Assembly (NCBI GenBank): GCA_050014815.1
Contig: JBEKCP010000288.1
Span: 1-7,619 of the forward strand
Length of the DNA: 7,619 bases
Source: JBEKCP01 sp050014815
Lineage (GTDB): Bacteria; Planctomycetota; Planctomycetia; Pirellulales; Thermoguttaceae
Reading direction: 5' to 3'
The number at the start of each line of letters is the position of its first letter. Position 1 is the first letter of the stretch. The notes beneath the pieces are model-generated. The model was not told where the DNA came from. It saw only the letters and a list, made by a program, of their open reading frames with translations, and did no database searches. Made by a program: the position numbers and the translations under genes. Below are positions 5,624-7,619 of this stretch, piece by piece.

Positions 5624-7619
5624 ATGGATTCGCCATTGCAAGCCATTCTCTTCTGGATTGCGGTCACACTCGCACCGCCCGACACGTCGCAGATTCTCGT
5701 CAAAGGGCCCGACGAAGCTTGGGCCTGGACGAAACAAGCGTCGGGCTGGAGTTCGTCGGACGACCGGTCCGTCTGGGTCGCGGAAGGAACCACCGTGACC
5801 AGGTCCATCCGGGGAGAAGAGAAGCCGGTCAAGGAAGACGTCGGGCGATTCGTCAAGGGCGTCAAGGACCACGATTGGAAGAAGTCGGCCAGCCTGAAGT
5901 TGGAGCCGAACGCCTCGCTGGCCAAAGAGGGCGAGACGTATGTCTACACACTCGAGGAGGGAACCGCTACGGCCAAGCGGTATGACATCCGCTTTCGACG
6001 CAACCCGGCGGCGGCGGAGTTGAAGGCAGCCGGCGACGCGCCGGCCGGGCAGGTGCTGATCTACGAACTCGACCTCAGTTCGCTCGCCAGCACGCTGCCG
6101 GATCTCGATGGGCTTCTGAAGGCGATCGACCGGCGGCTGGACACATTAAAGAAGGGGGAGAAGGTTGCACGGGTTCGGCAACTCCCCGACAGTACCCGCA
6201 TCGAAGTCGCGCTGTTGGGCAACGTGGACCGGCAGCGGGTCGAGCGGCTCCTGGCGCGGCCGGGCACGTTGGAGTTCCGCGTCCTGGCCGACAAGCGGAA
6301 AGACAAGGCGGTCATCGAGCAGGCCCAAAAAGATCCGTCCAAGGCCGAGGTGCTGGATGCCGCCGGCAAGCGGTTGGCCTGGTGGGTGCCGGTGCGGACC
6401 AGGGAGGCAAAAGGTTTGGCGGCTTATATCGACGCCTCTTGGCTCACCAGGAAGGGGGCCCGTGACGAAGACAAGGATGTCCTCGTCGTCGCCGATCCGT
6501 ACAACGTCACCGGCGAATACCTTACGAAGGCCGAGGCCGCGACCGACAACAACGGCCATCCCTGCGTCGGTTTCACGTTCAATGATGCCGGCGGACAACT
6601 CTTCGCCAAGCTGACCGGCGATCACCTGCCGGACAAGTCGGGCCACGTTACCTACAAGCTGGGCATCATCCTTGACGGCGAGCTTTATTCCGCCCCGTTT
6701 ATCCAGAGCGTGATCTCCAACCGGGGCCAGATCACCGGCAATTTCACGAAGGCGGAAGTGGCCGAGATCGTCGACGCCTTGAATCTGGGCAGCCTGCCGC
6801 TCCGGCTCCGCCTCGTCGAGAACCCGACGATCAGGCGCGCCCGCTGTCTCAATCCCGGCACTCGCGTGGGCACTGTCGCCTGCTCGCCCGACGGGAAGTT
6901 GATCGCCGTGGGCAACACGACACCGACGATGATCATGATGACCACGGGGCGCAGCAGGCTGGCCGACAACTGGCAGCCGACCGTAAAAATCCTCGACGCC
7001 GAGACGGGCAAGATGGTCGTCTCGCTCAAGCTCACCGCCAACGAGGAAGACACCGTGCTCGCCGCGACCGAGCGGGTCTCCCATTTCGAGGTAACGGCCC
7101 TCGCGTTCTCGCCCGATGGGAACGTGGTGGCCGTCGGGACCAGCATCGGTCAGGTCAAACTGTTCAACGCGCGGACCGGCGAGCTGGTGCGGTCGCTGGA
7201 CGATGAAAAGGCGAAGCTGTCGGACAAGAAGACCCCGGAGAACTGGAAGTCGCTCAGGCGGACGATGGGGAGCGTCGCGTCGTTGGCCTTTTCGCCCGAC
7301 GGCAGCCTGTTGGCCGCGTGCGGCCGCTCGTTTGACGACTTCTCCAGCGCCTTCGACGGCGTCGAGCGGTTGGGCGAGTTGAGCACAGGCCCCGGCCGGC
7401 TGAAGGTATGGGAAGTCAAAACCGGGACGCTCAAACATGATCTGGCCGGGCATAGCCACGCAACCGCGGTCGCCTTTTCTCCCGACGGAAGCCTCTTGGC
7501 AAGTACCGGACGATGGATGACCGCCACGGACCACGACGGGACCGGCGTGATCCTATGGAATCCCCAGAGCGGCGTGAAGCTTCGAACCATTGAGGTACTG
7601 GCGAACGGCGGCACGCATG
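5624..7619 (+). CDS. SecD P1-domain / WD40-repeat fusion protein (3' partial)
   Basis: The frame is open from the ATG at 5624 to the right edge, giving 665 visible residues. Residues 5-17 are hydrophobic and could be a weak signal or anchor; residues 18-142 match nothing I recognise. Residues about 143-400 follow the periplasmic P1 region of SecD throughout: QVLIYELDLSSL, TLEFRVLADKRKDK, KRLAWWVPV, DPYNVTGEYLT, GGQLFAKLTGDHLPD, YKLGIILDGELYSAPFIQS, GQITGNFT and LNLGSLPLRLRL. These are hallmarks of planctomycete SecD as I remember it. In SecD the P1 region helps late export steps and is followed by membrane helices. Here those helices are missing, and WD40-type blades begin within about 15 residues: ACSPDGKLIAVGN (from 419), AFSPDGNVVAVGT (from about 493), AFSPDGSLLAACG (from about 554) and AFSPDGSLLAS (from about 616), with strands such as VKLFNARTGEL and LKVWEVKTGTL. 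WD40 propellers usually bind proteins. It is not the housekeeping SecD. Membrane side and partner are unknown. Confidence 0.9.
   Translation, partial: MDSPLQAILFWIAVTLAPPDTSQILVKGPDEAWAWTKQASGWSSSDDRSVWVAEGTTVTRSIRGEEKPVKEDVGRFVKGVKDHDWKKSASLKLEPNASLAKEGETYVYTLEEGTATAKRYDIRFRRNPAAAELKAAGDAPAGQVLIYELDLSSLASTLPDLDGLLKAIDRRLDTLKKGEKVARVRQLPDSTRIEVALLGNVDRQRVERLLARPGTLEFRVLADKRKDKAVIEQAQKDPSKAEVLDAAGKRLAWWVPVRTREAKGLAAYIDASWLTRKGARDEDKDVLVVADPYNVTGEYLTKAEAATDNNGHPCVGFTFNDAGGQLFAKLTGDHLPDKSGHVTYKLGIILDGELYSAPFIQSVISNRGQITGNFTKAEVAEIVDALNLGSLPLRLRLVENPTIRRARCLNPGTRVGTVACSPDGKLIAVGNTTPTMIMMTTGRSRLADNWQPTVKILDAETGKMVVSLKLTANEEDTVLAATERVSHFEVTALAFSPDGNVVAVGTSIGQVKLFNARTGELVRSLDDEKAKLSDKKTPENWKSLRRTMGSVASLAFSPDGSLLAACGRSFDDFSSAFDGVERLGELSTGPGRLKVWEVKTGTLKHDLAGHSHATAVAFSPDGSLLASTGRWMTATDHDGTGVILWNPQSGVKLRTIEVLANGGTH

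Noticed and set aside
3775..5925. Minus-strand open frame of 716 codons
   Set aside because: It lies antisense across the whole exported-protein gene and into the next one. Its product is Arg/His/Gly-rich without any recognisable domain, as expected for a shadow frame in GC-rich DNA, while the + strand has a signal peptide and RBS.
5624..6830. Housekeeping secD gene
   Set aside because: The P1 region is intact, but the membrane helices that form the SecD channel part do not follow; WD40 blades do.
6146..7534. Minus-strand open frame of 462 codons
   Set aside because: It is antisense to the SecD P1 and WD40 region. The + strand reads without a stop and has strong family motifs.

Overview
The window reads as GC-rich chromosomal DNA of a planctomycete (phylum level confident; a Pirellulales-like group is only an impression). 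The evidence is the style of the proteins: a SecD periplasmic domain of planctomycete type cut loose and joined to WD40 repeats, a second SecD P1-head domain joined to a HlyD/MacA-type adaptor, and an H-X9-DG style C-terminal motif. All convincing genes lie on the + strand with short gaps (48, 91, 88 and 16 nt), and most have an AAGGAG ribosome binding site, so the block is probably one transcript. I see no RNA gene, CRISPR array, insertion sequence or clear terminator.

Layout. (1) Positions 2-2062: 3' part of a long multidomain protein, open at the left edge: a conserved N-terminal module, a complete HlyD/MacA-like membrane-fusion region, a SecDF P1-head domain and an H-X9-DG-like tail. (2) 2111-2584: a small protein whose middle is 18 uninterrupted pentapeptides of pattern G-x-x-A-x. 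(3) 2584-2706: a short leftover reading frame carrying a 46-nt copy of the gene 1 tail motif. (4) 2676-3722: a short secretin-like exported protein, possibly a lipoprotein, with a reduced C-terminal core. (5) 3811-5607: a 598-residue exported protein of unknown function. (6) 5624 to the right edge: a protein with a whole SecD P1 region but none of the SecD channel helices, followed by at least four WD40-type blades; it is open at the right edge.

How they may work together. Most products are predicted to act at or outside the inner membrane: an adaptor, a secretin-like protein, an exported protein, and two SecD-P1 fusions. No ATPase, RND pump or permease that would power a classical MacA-type transporter is present in the window. 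The cluster may be an envelope assembly that reuses SecD P1 and adaptor folds, but the shared function is inference from proximity. The most notable items are the two independent SecD-P1 fusions, the very regular pentapeptide protein and the motif remnant between genes 2 and 4.
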